From contig PAFB01000091.1 in NCBI GenBank assembly GCA_002700865.1, positions 1 through 9,151 on the forward strand: a stretch of 9,151 nt of DNA. The letters run 5' to 3'. Positions within the stretch are counted from its first letter, which is position 1, and each line of letters starts with the position of its first letter. The notes below the pieces were generated by a model. The model was not told the origin of the DNA, searched no databases, and was given only the letters and a program-made list of their open reading frames with translations. This DNA is from Rhodospirillaceae bacterium (GTDB lineage: Bacteria; Pseudomonadota; Alphaproteobacteria; UBA7985). Shown in pieces: positions 1 through 6,313 of this stretch. Both the position numbers and the translations under genes were made by a program.

Positions 1-753
1 GATGCGCGCCTTATACTTGTTGTCCCGCCGTCCGTGCAGGTTATAGACCCGCAGCATGGCATCGAGCAGGGGCATGAGTTCAGGCAGGGAAACGGCGCTC
101 TCAAATAGCTTGGCCACACGGGGAGTCCGCCCCTGACCACCGCCGACGTAGACGTCAAAAATCGGATGACCCGCGCTGTCCACTTTGGCCCAAATGCCAA
201 TATCGTGAAACTTGATCGCCGCACGGTCATCAGCCGCGCCCGTCACAGCAAACTTGAACTTGCGGGGGAGAAAGGCGAATTCGGGGTGCAGCATGGACCA
301 CTGACGCATCAGCTCCGAGATCGGTCTGGGATCGATAAACTCGTCCGCTGCGACCCCGGCGAAGAGGTCCGACGTCACGTTCCTGATACAGTTGCCCGAT
401 GTCTGGATCGCGTGCATTTGCACCGCGGCCAGATGGTCGAGGATGTCGGGCGTATCAACCAGTTTGGGCCAGTTGAACTGAATGTTCTGCCGGGTGGTGA
501 AGTGGCCATAGCCCTTGTCATAGGTATCGGCGATGTAGCCAAGCTTACGCAGTTGTCCGCTGCTCAACTCGCCATAGGGAATGGCCACGCGCAGCATGTA
601 GGCGTGAAGTTGCAGGTAAAGCCCGTTTTGCAGACGCAGCGGCTTGAACTCATCCTCGCTGAGTTGTCCAGCAAGGCGGCGTTCAACCTGATCGCGGAAC
701 TCGCGGGCGCGGGCCTCGACAAAGGATTGATCGTGGTCGTCGTATTGATACAT
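1..753 (-). CDS. cysI: Nitrite/sulfite reductase (siroheme, 4Fe-4S), N-terminal part; runs off left edge
   Basis: Hemoprotein subunit of assimilatory sulfite (or nitrite) reductase, a cytoplasmic enzyme making six-electron reductions on a siroheme coupled to an iron-sulfur cluster. The first 251 residues are present in an open frame to base 1; the C-terminal half with the cluster cysteines lies outside the window. Visible signatures are GHFTTRQNIQFN (residues 83-94, with Arg88), the Arg124 segment NCIRNV, and LPRKFKFAV (162-170), whose Lys165 and Lys167 match the anion-binding lysines of sulfite reductase. A glycine-rich VGGGQGR follows at 203-209. The ATG at 753 is preceded by AGAGG eight bases upstream, overlapping the TAG stop of the DUF2849 gene, so coupled translation is likely. 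Whether sulfite or nitrite is the substrate cannot be settled from this half; the cysG-DUF2849 context favours sulfite. Confidence 0.93.
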   Translation of the reverse strand, partial: MYQYDDHDQSFVEARAREFRDQVERRLAGQLSEDEFKPLRLQNGLYLQLHAYMLRVAIPYGELSSGQLRKLGYIADTYDKGYGHFTTRQNIQFNWPKLVDTPDILDHLAAVQMHAIQTSGNCIRNVTSDLFAGVAADEFIDPRPISELMRQWSMLHPEFAFLPRKFKFAVTGAADDRAAIKFHDIGIWAKVDSAGHPIFDVYVGGGQGRTPRVAKLFESAVSLPELMPLLDAMLRVYNLHGRRDNKYKARI

Positions 754-764
754 GCCAACAGCCT

Positions 765-1067
765 CTACGCGGCCTGAGCAAAGTCGATGCTTGGGCCAGC
801 CAGGCGACGCACTTCCCGCAGCTTTACCGGCGTGCGCGCGTTACTTTCTTCGGGCTTCAACGCCACCAGATAAGCGCCGACGACGGTGTTTGCCGCTTCC
901 GCGAGGGTTCCGACCTCGGTGAGTCGGTCGGTTTCTTCCGTGCCGTAGCCGATTGCAGCATCGTCAATCGACAGCGACCAAGTCTGGTCTTCGGTCCAGA
1001 AAACAACATCACCGTTGCGGACGTCATTTGCGGTCAGGATGGCCTTGGTGGTCAATGCAGCAGCCAT
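765..1067 (-). CDS. DUF2849 family protein, small partner gene of sulfite reductase operon
   Basis: A 100-residue soluble protein with no signal peptide or membrane segment. It matches my memory of the DUF2849 family: a VxxGDVVFW segment (residues 16-24), a central VVGAYLVAL strand (62-70) and a C-terminal P-x-x-LRE-x-RRLAGPSI ending. The family sits between siroheme synthase and nitrite/sulfite reductase in many alphaproteobacteria, which is the arrangement here; its biochemical role is not known to me, and a part in sulfite reductase function is inferred from context only. The ATG at 1067 is chosen because GAAAGG lies 10 bases upstream. A TTG at 1073 in the same frame, only 4 bases from that site, would add two residues and overlap the cysG stop. 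Either way the start region abuts the cysG stop, pointing to translational coupling. Confidence 0.85.
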   Translation of the reverse strand: MAAALTTKAILTANDVRNGDVVFWTEDQTWSLSIDDAAIGYGTEETDRLTEVGTLAEAANTVVGAYLVALKPEESNARTPVKLREVRRLAGPSIDFAQAA

Positions 1068-1069
1068 GG

Positions 1070-2113
1070 TCAAGCAGCCTTTCGTGAAAACAGAGAGGAA
1101 GAAGCGCGCCTTGGGTTGGTCGCGCGCTCAGGGTTAGAAAAGAGGTCTGTGGCAGGGGCCGTGCCGGGGATCAGGCGCACGGAAAGCCCTGCAGCCTGTG
1201 CCGTCCGGTATTCGCGTTCCGCCAGTGCGCCGCTGCCCGAAACGAGGCGGACAACCTGATGACCCGCTGCGACCTGACGCAGGATTTCGGCTTGGCCGCC
1301 CACTTCGACCCTCTGCAAAATCGCTTCTCGTCGCGCCAACTCCAGAACGGAGCGGCTGACCAAGGGGTCGTAGAGCACCACGGCGGCGGTATCGAGCGCA
1401 CGATGTCCGGCAATCGCCAGCAAATCAGCCTCGCCCGCGCCCGTCCCAACAATGGTCAGGCTACCGACGGCCGGTGCGTCACCGCGCTGGGAAGAAGCGT
1501 CGGTCAGTAGTGTTTTGCCAAGCGCCAACACGGCGTCTTCCGAGGCCATGCGCTCCTTGCGCGCACTGTTGAAAAACCGCCGCCAGAAGGTCCGGCGCGG
1601 CTCACCCGGTTCGAGGGCCTTGGCGACGTGCTGCCGCAGGCTGGCAGCCGTGCGGGCGATCAGGCCCAGACTTGGTTCCAGCAGAAACTCGACTTGTGCT
1701 TTGACCGCGCGGGCGAGGACTGGGGCCGTGCCTTCAGTCCCGATTGCAACAACAACTGGGTCTCGGTCCACAAGCGCTGGAGTGGAAAAGTCCGAGACAT
1801 CCGGCTGGTCCACCGCACACACCAGAACGCCCACCGCGCGCGCTTGGCGCGCAAGGTCTGCGTCAAGGTCGGCGTCACCTGTCGCGGCATAGGCAAAGGG
1901 CGTGTTGGCTGGCAGGTCGAAGGTGAGAGGGTCTTGAGTGATCCGGGTCAGCCCATCGAGATCAGCGACCGCTGGCTCAAACTCAGAAGCCACCGCCAGC
2001 AGCCGCGCGTCGGTTTTGAGCAGCAGCCGGATCTTTGCCGCAGCTTCTTCCCCACCACCAAAAACGATCAGCGGTCGGTCGGCAACGGTGATGAAGAGAG
2101 GAAAGGCTTTCAT
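1070..2113 (-). CDS. cysG: Siroheme synthase CysG-like: precorrin-2 dehydrogenase/ferrochelatase with truncated methyltransferase domain
   Basis: A 347-residue cytoplasmic protein that should oxidise precorrin-2 to sirohydrochlorin with NAD and insert iron, giving siroheme for the downstream reductase. The N-terminal Rossmann core shows LIVFGGGEEAAAKIRLLL (15-32), VDQPDVSDF (101-109) and AIGTEGTAPVLAR (123-135). The serine phosphorylated in the Salmonella/E. coli enzyme is replaced by Gly/Thr, as I recall for alphaproteobacterial forms. From about 217 a uroporphyrinogen-III methyltransferase-like domain begins (LTIVGTGAGEADLL, LYDPLVS), but it stops near 320 after LIPGT. The family's GDPFVFGRG stretch reads GSGALAERE, and the second half of the domain is absent, so methyltransferase activity is doubtful. 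The ATG at 2113 is chosen over the GTG at 2164 because TTGGAG sits 5 bases before it and the extra 17 residues do not resemble the family. It overlaps the next gene's start region. Confidence 0.88.
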   Translation of the reverse strand: MKAFPLFITVADRPLIVFGGGEEAAAKIRLLLKTDARLLAVASEFEPAVADLDGLTRITQDPLTFDLPANTPFAYAATGDADLDADLARQARAVGVLVCAVDQPDVSDFSTPALVDRDPVVVAIGTEGTAPVLARAVKAQVEFLLEPSLGLIARTAASLRQHVAKALEPGEPRRTFWRRFFNSARKERMASEDAVLALGKTLLTDASSQRGDAPAVGSLTIVGTGAGEADLLAIAGHRALDTAAVVLYDPLVSRSVLELARREAILQRVEVGGQAEILRQVAAGHQVVRLVSGSGALAEREYRTAQAAGLSVRLIPGTAPATDLFSNPERATNPRRASSSLFSRKAA

Positions 2114-2142
2114 GACATCTCCAAGATTAGATACCCGGAGTG

Positions 2143-2158
2143 TGCCAATTTCCTGCCA
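2143..2158 (-). promoter_or_regulatory. Candidate sigma-54 (-24/-12) promoter for cysG operon
   Basis: On the minus strand the bases read TGGCAGGAAATTGGCA. This keeps the required GG-N10-GC spacing and matches 10 of the 12 defined positions of the consensus TGGCACG-N4-TTGCW. The predicted start would be near 2132, leaving a leader of about 19 bases with the cysG ribosome binding site. The two TTGGCA copies could instead be -35-like elements of a sigma-70 promoter, though no good -10 is seen at 17 bases. Confidence 0.35.
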
Positions 2159-2261
2159 AATCACAATATCGAGGAAAAAATAAGCCCAAAATCACAAAAG
2201 GCGCGATAACGACAGTACATTGTGCCGTTTCGTGCCTCTCATGAGAACATTATCCTGATTA

Positions 2262-2293
2262 CGTGCAGTCACCCGGAACGCGGTTCTTGCACG
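2262..2293 (-). terminator. Inverted repeat after HU gene, possible transcript end
   Basis: Just past the HU stop, CGTGCA and TGCACG form a 6-bp stem. Inside it GAAC-CGC-GTTC forms a second 4-bp stem with a 3-base loop. No T-run follows, so this is at best a weak or factor-dependent terminator for the HU transcript. Confidence 0.25.
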
Positions 2294-2305
2294 GAATCGC
2301 TTGGC

Positions 2306-2602
2306 TTAGCTGGTAGAAGCTTCACCAAGTGCATTTTTCAGTGCCGTGGAAGGCTTGAACGATGCAACGCGCTTTGCAGGAATATCGATAGCGGCGCCCG
2401 TGGAGGGGTTACGGCCGGTGCGTGCTGCGCGGACTTCGGACTTGATCGTCGCGAAAGAGCCAACGGCAACGTCGTTGCCCGATACCAGTTCAGATTGAAG
2501 CTGACCGAGGAAAGCATCGATTGTGGACTTTGCCTGGGACTCTGGAACGCCAGCTTGCTTTGCTGCTGCGGAAACCAGTGCGGTAAAGGCTGTTTTAGAC
2601 AT
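2306..2602 (-). CDS. HU/IHF family DNA-binding protein (HU paralogue)
   Basis: A 98-residue nucleoid-associated protein that should dimerise and bend DNA. The N-terminal helix pair spans about 1-40. The beta-arm region carries the family signature in the form VRAARTGRNPSTG (57-69), with the RNP turn at 64-66 whose proline intercalates into DNA in HU and IHF. The arm is followed by IDIPAKRVASFKPSTALKNAL, the typical C-terminal saddle and helix. The usual GFGTF entering the arm is GSFATI here (48-53), so this is a divergent paralogue rather than the canonical HU-beta sequence. It looks monocistronic. The ATG at 2602 is preceded by AAGGGAG at 8 bases, a strong site that fits high expression. A CATAAT box on the minus strand (2692-2687) could be its -10, but no convincing -35 is seen. 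HU or IHF subunit identity cannot be settled. Confidence 0.9.
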   Translation of the reverse strand: MSKTAFTALVSAAAKQAGVPESQAKSTIDAFLGQLQSELVSGNDVAVGSFATIKSEVRAARTGRNPSTGAAIDIPAKRVASFKPSTALKNALGEASTS

Positions 2603-2895
2603 TATGGTTACTCCCTTGTGTCGTGGTGTTTCTACACCGAGCCGATTTGGTTTTTCGTTAAATGAAACCCGCGTGAATGAAAAGAGATTATGCGCACAAA
2701 CAGGCGGAGAAGGCCCATTTTATTGGGGATAGGCCCGGATTAGGGGGCTAAACGGTGTAACTTTTGAGGCATTTGTGGGGTCGCGATCAGATTCGCACTG
2801 TGAATCCAAGGGCCGTAGACGGATCAATAAACCCTGATCCGGGATCATTTCGAGGTCATTTTGCGCTTGAGAGTTTGGGCGAAGCGCGGCTGATT
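2603..2895. other. Intergenic region between recQ end and HU start
   Basis: This gap holds the HU promoter side (2603-2760) and the region downstream of recQ (2761-2895). I see no supported gene. Two GANTC sites (2790-2794 and 2802-2806) form an inverted pair; GANTC is the CcrM methylation motif in alphaproteobacteria. A 6-bp inverted repeat, GGATCA-N8-TGATCC, lies at 2821-2840, but it has no T-run on either strand to make it a standard terminator for recQ. Confidence 0.5.
2625..2638 (-). promoter_or_regulatory. Short hairpin in the HU gene leader
   Basis: The minus strand reads GGTGT-AGAA-ACACC, a perfect 5-bp stem with a 4-base loop, ending about 22 bases before the HU ATG and just upstream of its ribosome binding site. 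If transcription starts near the CATAAT box, this is in the 5' leader and could protect the mRNA end or modulate translation. The function is inference. Confidence 0.3.
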
Positions 2896-4701
2896 TCAGC
2901 GATTGTTCGCCAAAACTGCGAGGAAAATCGCCGAAAACTGCTCCGCTTTCTTCGCGCCGACACCGTGAAGGTCGAGAAATTCTTCAGCATTGGTGGGCTG
3001 ACGATGGGCCATATCAATCAGGGTTTTGTCGGAAAAGATAACGTAGGGTGGCACAGATCGCTCCCGCGCTAACTCCGTTCGTTTGGCTTTGAGCGCCTGT
3101 AACAGGCCACTGTCAACGTCGGCGACAGAAGCCTGCGTGTCAGTCCGCCGCTCCGTTCGAGAAGCCCGCTCTGGCGGCGGGGCAATTTCTCGGTATTCAA
3201 AGCGGTTCTGTCCTTGCAAAACAGCCTGCCCCTTTGCCGTCACGCTGAGCCCGCCAAAGCCAGAAACATCGCGCTCCAGCAATCCGCCGCCGACCATCTG
3301 CCGCGAAAGGCTTTGCCAGAACGATTTGGACTGTGCGGAGCCGCTGCCAAAACAAGGGTCCGTGTCGTGGCGATTGGCGCTGTGCTTGTCCGTGGCTTTG
3401 CCCAGCAGGAACTCGATAACGTAGGTGGCACCAAACCGGTTCCCAGTGGCTCCGACAGCATTAAGGAAGGTTGTCGCCAAGGCTGTACCGTCGATTTTCT
3501 CGCTGGTGTCCAGGCAAAGGTCACAGTTGCCGCAAACGTCTGATGGTTCGCCAAAGTAGGCTAGCAGGGTCTGGCGGCGACACTCCGGGGCTTCGCAATA
3601 GGCGATCAGCGCGCCGAGACGAGCATGCTCGCGGCGGCAGCGTTCCTCGTCGGCGAACTCCTGATCAATGAAGCGATGGCGCATGTTGATGTCCTGAGCA
3701 CCGAAAACCATATGCGCCACCGCCGCCGCACCGTCGCGGCCTGCGCGACCGATTTCCTGGTAGTAGGCATCCAGCGAGCCCGGCAAATCTGCGTGAAAAA
3801 CAAAGCGAACATCTGCCTTGTCGATCCCCATGCCAAAGGCGATGGTCGCGCAGACGATCAGGTCCGGTTCGGTCATGAATGCGGTCTGAGTGTCCGCCCT
3901 TTGATCCGGCGTCAGTCCTGCATGATAAGCGCGGGCGTTGTAGCCGTTGTCGCTGAGAAAGGCGGCGTAGGCCTCGCTGTTCTTGCGGGACAGGGTGTAG
4001 ACAATCCCGCTCTGCCCTTCGTGGTCTTTGAGAAAGGCGAGCAATTGGTCGCGCGGTCGCTGCTTGGGCTGGACGTTCAGGCGAATGTTGGGACGGTCAA
4101 AGCCGGCGACGTAGACTTCAGCCTGTCCGCCGAAAATCTTGGCGACGATGTCCTTGCGGGTCGGTTCGTCAGCGGTGGCTGTCACGGCGGCAATCGGGGT
4201 GCCGGGGAATGTCTCACGCAGGCGAGACAGGGCATCGTATTCCGGCCGGAAACTCGCACCCCATTGCGAGATGCAGTGCGCTTCGTCGATTGCGATCAGC
4301 GACAAGCCAATATTGCTCAGAGCCGTGATCATGCGCTCGGTCATCAGCCGTTCGGGCGCAAGGTAGAGGATTGGCACCTCCCCTGCTGCGACGGAACGCC
4401 AGATGCGCACGTTTTCTTCGCGGGATTGCGCGGAATTGATGCTCGCCGCGTTGACCCCGGCCAGCCGCAGGGCGGCAACTTGATCCTGCATCAGGGCAAC
4501 CAGTGGCGAGACAACGAGGCTGAGCCCGCCCATGACCAAGGCCGGAACCTGATAGGTCAGCGACTTTCCGGCCCCGGTCGGCATCACGGCGAGGGAGTTG
4601 GTGCCGGCCAGCAGTCGGTCCACGATGGCTTCCTGCCCCATGCGGAAGCCGTCAAATCCAAAGACGGCCTGAAGAACATCGTACTTGTCGCCGAGACTCA
4701 C
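2896..4701 (-). CDS. recQ: ATP-dependent DNA helicase RecQ
   Basis: A 3'-5' superfamily 2 helicase acting in recombination repair and replication restart. Residue numbers here count from the upstream TTG at 4719. The order is: FRMGQE motif 0 (25-30), Walker A PTGAGKS (47-53), DEAH box IDEAHCISQWG (144-154), motif III AVTATAD, motif V AFGMGIDK and motif VI QEIGRAGRDG (321-330) with its arginine finger. A zinc site follows with Cys380, 396, 399 and 402, close to the E. coli numbering. A winged-helix RQC region (about 410-510) and a C-terminal HRDC domain (about 535-607) complete the long form. The aromatic-rich loop reads QWGASFRPEY, where E. coli has QWGHDFRPEY. The GTG at 4701 is the preferred start because AAGGA lies 10 bases before it; TTG 4719 has no nearby site and would add six residues. 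No overlapping partner gene is present, so it is probably transcribed alone. Confidence 0.96.
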   Translation of the reverse strand: MSLGDKYDVLQAVFGFDGFRMGQEAIVDRLLAGTNSLAVMPTGAGKSLTYQVPALVMGGLSLVVSPLVALMQDQVAALRLAGVNAASINSAQSREENVRIWRSVAAGEVPILYLAPERLMTERMITALSNIGLSLIAIDEAHCISQWGASFRPEYDALSRLRETFPGTPIAAVTATADEPTRKDIVAKIFGGQAEVYVAGFDRPNIRLNVQPKQRPRDQLLAFLKDHEGQSGIVYTLSRKNSEAYAAFLSDNGYNARAYHAGLTPDQRADTQTAFMTEPDLIVCATIAFGMGIDKADVRFVFHADLPGSLDAYYQEIGRAGRDGAAAVAHMVFGAQDINMRHRFIDQEFADEERCRREHARLGALIAYCEAPECRRQTLLAYFGEPSDVCGNCDLCLDTSEKIDGTALATTFLNAVGATGNRFGATYVIEFLLGKATDKHSANRHDTDPCFGSGSAQSKSFWQSLSRQMVGGGLLERDVSGFGGLSVTAKGQAVLQGQNRFEYREIAPPPERASRTERRTDTQASVADVDSGLLQALKAKRTELARERSVPPYVIFSDKTLIDMAHRQPTNAEEFLDLHGVGAKKAEQFSAIFLAVLANNR

Positions 4702-4711
4702 GCGGTTGCTT

Positions 4712-4716
4712 TCCTT
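4712..4716 (-). promoter_or_regulatory. Ribosome binding site that sets the recQ start
   Basis: AAGGA on the minus strand lies 10 bases before the GTG at 4701. The only other upstream start in frame, TTG 4719, overlaps this region and has its nearest purine-rich run (AGGGAG) about 20 bases away. This supports GTG at 4701 as the start. Confidence 0.5.
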
Positions 4717-4778
4717 CAAGCGATGGAACGGGGCAAGGGCTCCCTGTCAGCTTCGCCTTTATCTGAGAACCCCCGTTT

Positions 4779-4839
4779 AACCACAGCCAACCACGGAGCG
4801 GAATGAGCCCCGCGGTGTCAAACCACGCAGTGAGCGGAA
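4779..4839. repeat. Three AACCAC copies upstream of recQ, two within a longer split repeat
   Basis: AACCAC begins at 4779, 4789 and 4821, that is 10 and 32 bases apart, close to one and three helical turns. The last two belong to a longer repeat: AACCACGGAGCGGAA (4789-4803) and AACCACGCAGTGAGCGGAA (4821-4839), the second with four extra bases. They lie between the MFS gene end and the recQ start, so they could be an operator for recQ. No regulator is identified. Confidence 0.4.
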
Positions 4840-4866
4840 AATCTGAGGATAAGACCGGCGGTCAGA
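4838..4866 (-). terminator. Weak candidate terminator after the MFS gene
   Basis: On the minus strand TCTGA (4866-4862) pairs with TCAGA (4846-4842) and is followed by TTTT (4841-4838). An alternative inner GACC-GCC-GGTC stem lies within it. The position, 27 bases past the MFS stop, suits termination before recQ, but the stem is short and the loop long. Confidence 0.25.
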
Positions 4867-4892
4867 CAGTGCTACCGGGGGTATGTACCGGG

Positions 4893-6077
4893 CTAGGCGC
4901 TGTTTGCTGGATGTTTCTGATCCAGCAGGGTCGACGGGATGCTTTTGGCGGCGATGAAAAGAGCCGTCGCGAAGGCGAGGACCAGCAGGGAGAACAGCGG
5001 CATCAGGACCGGTCCAAAGGTCTCATAAACGCTGCCCCCGGCAAGAGCGCCCAAGCCCTGACCGCCAAAAAATGCTGATGCGTTGATGGCCAGTGCCAGC
5101 TGTGCGCGGGGGCCGGATGTGGCAACCAGACGGGCTTGCAGCGGTGCCAAACACAGTGACCACCCCAGACCTACCAGCACAAACGCCGCTAAAGCCAGCC
5201 AGTAGGCTTGCGGCAAGATCCAGAGAACCAGGAAGCAACCCGCCGTGAACACCATGCCGAAAATGATGGTGTTGTCGCGGCCAATGACTCTCAGGAAGGG
5301 TGCCGAAATGGCGTTGCCGGCGGTTGAAGCGATGCCAGAGGCGAGCAGGGCCGGCACGACGATCCAGCGCGGGGTTCCAGCGACTTCCACCAGCCAAAAC
5401 GAGATCATGGCAAAGGTGAGAAAACCGCCTGCGATGAGAAGAAGCGTCGTGATGATCGATAGCATGGTTGCCCGGTCTGCGATGATCGTGCGCATGGCCT
5501 GCCAAGAGGCTCGGGTCCCCCGCACACCCCTGGGAACACCCCATGCCAACCCGACGGTCGCAACAAAAGCCGCGCCTCCGGACACGAACCATGCGGCCCG
5601 CCAGCCTAAGGCTGTCCCGACAAAGCTGGCAATGGGCAGCGCGAGGATCAGCGACACAGTCAGGCCGGTAAAGACGACGGCAAGCGCCGCAGGCCGCTGT
5701 GACTCAGGCACGATGGAAGTCGCGATCACCGTGGTTGTCGGCATGATCGAAGCACCCCCGATCGCCATGATAACCCGCGCGACCATAGCCTGTTCCCAGT
5801 TCTGCGCCATACCCAAGCCGCAGGCACCCAGCCCCAGCAGACTCATCGACGTCAGAAGCACCATGCGTCGGGGCCAGTGACCGATGACCACTTGGGCCAG
5901 CAGCGCGCCAACTGCGATGCCAAAGGAATAGGACCAGACCAGCGCGGCAATCGCGTCCGCTGAAATCCCAAGCCCGGCGCGCATTTCGACCTGAACACCG
6001 ATAATGGTCAGTGAACCCCAGCTTGCGCAAAACTGTGTCAAAGCCAGCAAAACCAAAACTGGCCACGCGCGCCCCAT
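4893..6077 (-). CDS. MFS transporter, 12-helix drug/sugar efflux type (DHA1/AraJ-like)
   Basis: An inner-membrane major facilitator protein of 394 residues, the usual length, with about twelve hydrophobic segments: roughly 4-28, 45-66, 72-91, 97-118, 130-152, 159-180, then after a basic loop 206-228, 238-258, 270-288, 292-315, 327-350 and 357-377. The loop after helix 2 reads IGHWPRRMVLL, a form of motif A that keeps the double arginine but lacks the usual Asp. Helix 5 and its end read VSLILALPIASFVGTALGWRAAW, split here only for description, typical of proton-driven efflux members in the Bcr/AraJ branch. The substrate cannot be told. The ATG at 6077 is chosen because it begins directly before helix 1 and AAAGG lies 8 bases upstream; a TTG at 6191 would add 38 unrelated residues. 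The 236-base gap to the upstream P450 gene argues against a tight operon, though read-through is possible. Confidence 0.88.
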   Translation of the reverse strand: MGRAWPVLVLLALTQFCASWGSLTIIGVQVEMRAGLGISADAIAALVWSYSFGIAVGALLAQVVIGHWPRRMVLLTSMSLLGLGACGLGMAQNWEQAMVARVIMAIGGASIMPTTTVIATSIVPESQRPAALAVVFTGLTVSLILALPIASFVGTALGWRAAWFVSGGAAFVATVGLAWGVPRGVRGTRASWQAMRTIIADRATMLSIITTLLLIAGGFLTFAMISFWLVEVAGTPRWIVVPALLASGIASTAGNAISAPFLRVIGRDNTIIFGMVFTAGCFLVLWILPQAYWLALAAFVLVGLGWSLCLAPLQARLVATSGPRAQLALAINASAFFGGQGLGALAGGSVYETFGPVLMPLFSLLVLAFATALFIAAKSIPSTLLDQKHPANSA

Positions 6078-6313
6078 GAAATCCGCCTTTCTTTCTCTTC
6101 GGCGAGGTGCAGGGCAAAAGAAGGATCCCAAGTTTGCAGCACGCTGAGTGAATTCGGCAGTGACTGTGGGTGCAGTGCCGCACATGGGCAAGCGACCAAG
6201 GGGTCGATTTCGAGACCGAAGAACCCTTTGAAGACAAGAAAATTGGCAATATCCAGAGAAACCTGACAGTCCGGTATCATCACCTGACCAGAGGGGAAAT
6301 CAGCGTCCTTCGC
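6078..6313. other. Intergenic region between P450 end and MFS start
   Basis: No supported gene. It holds a perfect 5-bp hairpin, CGACC-AAGG-GGTCG (6193-6206), and two direct ACCTGAC copies (6261-6267 and 6282-6288) spaced 21 bases, two helical turns. These could be MFS promoter elements, but I see no clear -35/-10 pair and no T-run that would make the hairpin a terminator. Confidence 0.4.

Noticed and set aside
166..777. 203-codon plus-strand reading frame opposite the sulfite reductase gene
   Set aside because: The minus strand encodes a clear siroheme reductase with its catalytic residues; the plus frame resembles nothing and is a mirror of it.
2114..2164. GTG at 2164 as an upstream start for cysG
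   Set aside because: It adds 17 residues unlike the family and would place the sigma-54-like element inside the gene; the ATG at 2113 has a good ribosome binding site.
2677..2751. 24-codon plus-strand frame (MKRDYAHKQ...) in the recQ/HU gap
   Set aside because: No ribosome binding site precedes it, and it lies over the HU promoter side on the opposite strand.
2821..2840. GGATCA-N8-TGATCC as a recQ terminator
   Set aside because: AT-containing 6-bp stem with no T-run on the minus strand and about 55 bases past the stop; kept only as a note.
3625..4806. Long 393-codon plus-strand reading frame opposite recQ
   Set aside because: It is antisense to a complete RecQ with all motifs; the translation has no recognisable domain and no ribosome binding site. 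Long antisense frames are common in GC-rich coding DNA.
6078..6191. TTG at 6191 as an upstream start for the MFS gene
   Set aside because: The additional 38 residues are polar and unlike a transporter N-terminus; the ATG at 6077 directly precedes the first membrane helix and has AAAGG at 8 bases.
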